From: a bacterium
GTDB taxonomy: Bacteria; UBA10199; DSSB01
Assembly (NCBI GenBank): GCA_030426445.1
Contig: JAUHYS010000101.1
Span: 1-7,390, forward strand
Reading direction: 5' to 3'
DNA length: 7,390 nucleotides
Part shown: positions 4,849 to 7,390 of the stretch, piece by piece
Position numbering within the stretch: position 1 is the stretch's first letter
Layout of the letters: each line of letters starts with the position of its first letter
Notes under the pieces: generated by a model
What the model was told of the DNA's origin: nothing
Seen by the model: only the letters and a program-made list of their open reading frames with translations
The model's database searches: none
Position numbers and translations under genes: made by a program

Positions 4849-7390
4849 ATGATTCGTATCAATCAATTTGCACAAGCTGCTAAGCAAGCGGCAATGAAAG
4901 CCTATCTGTTGGCTAAAGCTCAAGCAGAAGCCAAAAAAGCGGCCATCCAGGAAGCCGCTAAAAAAGCCGCCCAAAAAGTCAAAACAACTTATGATCAGGT
5001 AGTTGCGGAATATAAAGCCAAATCAAAAACCGATAGTACACATTATCAAAGTGTGCAGCAGCCCCTCACTCCGCTTCAACAAGTTGAGACAGGTCAAAAT
5101 TATAGGCCGCCTGTAAAAAACAAACAAATGTCCGATGTCTCCACAGGTCCCATGTCATTTAATGGAGCGTCCCCACAAAATGCAGAAGAGGCTTCCTCGA
5201 GTTCAAGTGCAGTGACAGAAAACTTTGTCAATGACAGCATTCAGGATTTTAATAGCGATGGAGACCGTATGGTCTTTGAATTGCGTGCAGAAGCTAAGGC
5301 CGAAATCGTATTGGGTGCAAAAGGCCAATACGGCTATCGTGTCGAAGTCGAACAAGTCGGAGGCAATCGGCCCGACGGGAGTCCCGGAAGCGAAGACCCA
5401 CAATATGAAGTCACTTTTGACAAAAAGTTATTGGGCGCAGTCACAGGCACCTTTCCGGTTCCGGCAGTTGACCCAAAAGCCGAACTGGGTCTGCGCACCG
5501 CAGATTCAGTGACCATGAGTTTTGCCAGTCCAGGAGAAGCCAGTCGTGCAGTTGACATTCTAGGGCGGCTAGCTGCTGAAGAGACCATGCGAGATACCGC
5601 CAGCGCAGCCAGTGCGGGAGCGGGCTCTGGGCAAGCTCCATCTAACGAGTCTGGAACTTTGAGTGGCCCTGCCAACAACCCGATTCAGGAAGACCCGAGT
5701 GCAAGTCATGGCTCGGGACCTTTGGGGCTTCCGACACCCGGAAGTGTGGTGGTCCATTACGCTGCGGAATCCGTGGGGCCTAGCCAAACAGACATGGCTT
5801 TTTTGCGGGAAAATATCGTGCGTTATTCTAGCCAATTAGATGCTCGGGCGCGTGTTGCCCTTCAAGGGAGTTTTGCAAATTTAGGTTTAGAGGGTCGTCT
5901 GGATGCGATTCGAGGCATTCGTCGCACCGTTGAGTTACCTCAAGGAGATCAACCCGGTACTGTGACTTATACTTTAGTCGCAGACCATCAACTGACTTCA
6001 AAACAGCATGCGACTTTGGGGCTTCAATTAGCCGATCAGTTTGAAGCGGGCTTTCGAGCGACTAATCGGTCCGAACATGCCAGCGCAAGTGTCGAATTAG
6101 ACCTTACTTGGACCTATCACCCTGACGAGTCAGGATCAGTTTTGGGCGGTCAAAACTATCCCGAAATGGCAAGCCTTTCAACTGAAACTTTTCGCGATCC
6201 TGATCAAGCCGAATTACGGATGGCCGTGGGTTATCAAGATCAATTGCCAATCGATCCAACTCGGACAGATTGGACGCAACATACTGTACGCTATCAAGTA
6301 CAGAACCCTGGAAGTACCTCAAGGGAGGCCTTTAATCATATTTTGGATGGAGATTTGAATCAGGCGATTCAATCGGTAAAGGAAAACTCTCAATTAAGTG
6401 TGACTCAAGAAAGCATGCAGCGCGATGGTTTCAATGTTCAGCCCGAGTTAGCCCTGAAGGCCTTTGACGTTTTTCAGGCCAAAGCCTCATTGATTGTGGA
6501 AGCGGGTACAGATGACGTGTATGAACGTCGTGAAATCACCCATGGTCAGCCTGTGGAGCTTGCTCAAGCAGAAAGAAATTTTTCCTATGCAGGCCAAAAC
6601 TTAGATCAAGCGGCCAATGATTTTCAAACGGCTTATGATAATTTGCAAGGTCTAAGAGCTTTAGCTCTGCGAGGGAACCGTGCTGTTTTGGGAGAACTCG
6701 CAACGGGTTACCCTCAGTATCAGTTAAATCAAGCCCAGTCGACTTTACAGCGTGTGCTAGCTGAGGAGATAAGTGATCAACTTGAAACCAGTGCTGGAGA
6801 AGCCATACCCACCCTGGATCAGCTCAATGAGATTAGTCAGGATTTATCTTCCCGTTACCCCAACCGACCTCAAGTGAGAGCACAAATTGAAGAAGTCAGC
6901 CAAAATTTTCAAACCGAAATCGAAGCTGAAAATCAAGAGCTTGCGGATATTCTACAAGAGTATCAAGTTGCTGAAGAGGAGATGGTGACTTTTAAACCCG
7001 ATATTGGGGTGGGTGTCTTTGGTCTCGATATTATGGAGGTGGATATTCCCTTTGTTTCTCAAGAGGCGACTGAAACCGAAGCCGAACTATTAGATAAGTT
7101 GTCCAACAACGACTTAAAAAAGCTCAAAGATCTTCGTGAAAAGGCAGAAAATACCCCAAGCGAATTTTACCCGGCTTCAGGTGCCGAAGATGGCCATTAT
7201 GATGCCTTTCGCCATATTTACAGCAATGCACTTTTTACTGATAAGTTTGGTGTGGATTTTGCCGAGGGCTTAATGACGGCTCACGAGGCGAGACCAGGTA
7301 ACCCTGGTGAGCGCGAAGCCATGGATCTTTATAATAATGCCATTGGCCGTCGCATTGCCACAGAACATCCGGATGCCTCTCACGAAGAAT
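4849..7390 (+). CDS. Large modular toxin/effector-like protein with a DUF6973-like C-terminal domain (3' partial)
   Basis: The frame is open from ATG 4849 to the window edge, 847 codons with no stop. Visible parts: an Ala/Lys/Gln-rich amphipathic helix (about 4-58); a Pro/Ser/Gln-rich stretch (60-124); beta-rich module 1 (about 125-248, FELRAEAKAEIVLGAKGQYG); a Gly/Ala/Ser/Pro linker (249-299); a longer beta-rich region (300-565) with similar alternating strands; a Gln/Glu/Leu-rich helical, probably coiled-coil region (570-712); a hinge with GVGVFGLDIMEVDIPF (720-735); and a C-terminal domain from about 765. That domain has DAFRH (785-789), TAHE (810-813), PGNPGERE (816-823) and MDLYNNAIGRR (825-835), recalling DUF6973, a domain seen at the ends of toxin-like proteins. 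There is no Sec signal or membrane segment, and cysteine is absent from the visible part. I infer a secreted or injected effector with a C-terminal enzyme. Target and delivery route are unknown; an immunity gene would be expected downstream. Confidence 0.8.
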   Translation, partial: MIRINQFAQAAKQAAMKAYLLAKAQAEAKKAAIQEAAKKAAQKVKTTYDQVVAEYKAKSKTDSTHYQSVQQPLTPLQQVETGQNYRPPVKNKQMSDVSTGPMSFNGASPQNAEEASSSSSAVTENFVNDSIQDFNSDGDRMVFELRAEAKAEIVLGAKGQYGYRVEVEQVGGNRPDGSPGSEDPQYEVTFDKKLLGAVTGTFPVPAVDPKAELGLRTADSVTMSFASPGEASRAVDILGRLAAEETMRDTASAASAGAGSGQAPSNESGTLSGPANNPIQEDPSASHGSGPLGLPTPGSVVVHYAAESVGPSQTDMAFLRENIVRYSSQLDARARVALQGSFANLGLEGRLDAIRGIRRTVELPQGDQPGTVTYTLVADHQLTSKQHATLGLQLADQFEAGFRATNRSEHASASVELDLTWTYHPDESGSVLGGQNYPEMASLSTETFRDPDQAELRMAVGYQDQLPIDPTRTDWTQHTVRYQVQNPGSTSREAFNHILDGDLNQAIQSVKENSQLSVTQESMQRDGFNVQPELALKAFDVFQAKASLIVEAGTDDVYERREITHGQPVELAQAERNFSYAGQNLDQAANDFQTAYDNLQGLRALALRGNRAVLGELATGYPQYQLNQAQSTLQRVLAEEISDQLETSAGEAIPTLDQLNEISQDLSSRYPNRPQVRAQIEEVSQNFQTEIEAENQELADILQEYQVAEEEMVTFKPDIGVGVFGLDIMEVDIPFVSQEATETEAELLDKLSNNDLKKLKDLREKAENTPSEFYPASGAEDGHYDAFRHIYSNALFTDKFGVDFAEGLMTAHEARPGNPGEREAMDLYNNAIGRRIATEHPDASHEE

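Noticed and set aside
5203..5835. Several ORFs on the minus strand, and one on the plus strand, inside the toxin-like gene
   Set aside because: They lie inside a long frame with a strong ribosome-binding site and coherent modular protein sequence. The alternative translations are low-complexity and resemble no family.

Overview
The window looks like a bacterial chromosome segment of moderate to low GC, with an ordinary housekeeping core (ruvAB) flanked by accessory genes. RuvA and RuvB have the conserved bacterial sequences. The style of RuvB, the large soluble multidomain toxin-like protein and the AAA ATPase fit a Gram-negative proteobacterium or one of the lineages formerly grouped as Deltaproteobacteria. 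That placement is inferred from general resemblance only.

Layout. (1) Positions 2-190, + strand: the last 62 codons of an ORF whose C-terminus resembles GCS2-type glutamate-cysteine ligase or carboxylate-amine ligase proteins. It overlaps by 17 nt the start of a complete M14-type zinc hydrolase of the aspartoacylase/succinylglutamate desuccinylase group (174-1187). (2) 1196-1793: a BrnT-type toxin followed by an overlapping ribbon-helix-helix antitoxin, preceded by a candidate promoter and operator. (3) 1807-3450, - strand: ruvA then ruvB, the Holliday-junction branch-migration machine, converging on the toxin-antitoxin pair with only 13 bp between them. A CTG-N10-CAG element resembling an enterobacterial LexA box lies just upstream of ruvA. 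(4) 3604-4668, + strand, divergent from ruvA: an ATPase of the AAA_14/DUF4143 type. It appears to lack the segment that carries the nuclease-like VDF...EVK motif in its relatives. Its start region holds a 12-bp direct repeat, a palindrome centred on the start codon and a short upstream ORF ending TAATG. (5) 4669-4848: non-coding, T-rich. (6) 4849-7390, + strand: an open frame of at least 847 codons that runs off the window. It has an Ala/Lys-rich N-terminal helix, beta-rich modules, a low-complexity linker, a long helical/coiled-coil region and a C-terminal domain with DAFRH, AHE and MDLYNN-GR motifs, recalling the DUF6973 group. The layout is that of a polymorphic toxin or effector.

Working together. 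Three functional units can be argued: a ligase/hydrolase pair that may make and trim an amide-linked compound; an autoregulated type II toxin-antitoxin pair; and ruvAB, possibly SOS-controlled. The ATPase and the large toxin-like gene share a strand, but a 180-bp gap separates them and nothing proves that they act together. The most promising lead is the large C-terminally modular protein, whose end and any immunity gene lie beyond the window.
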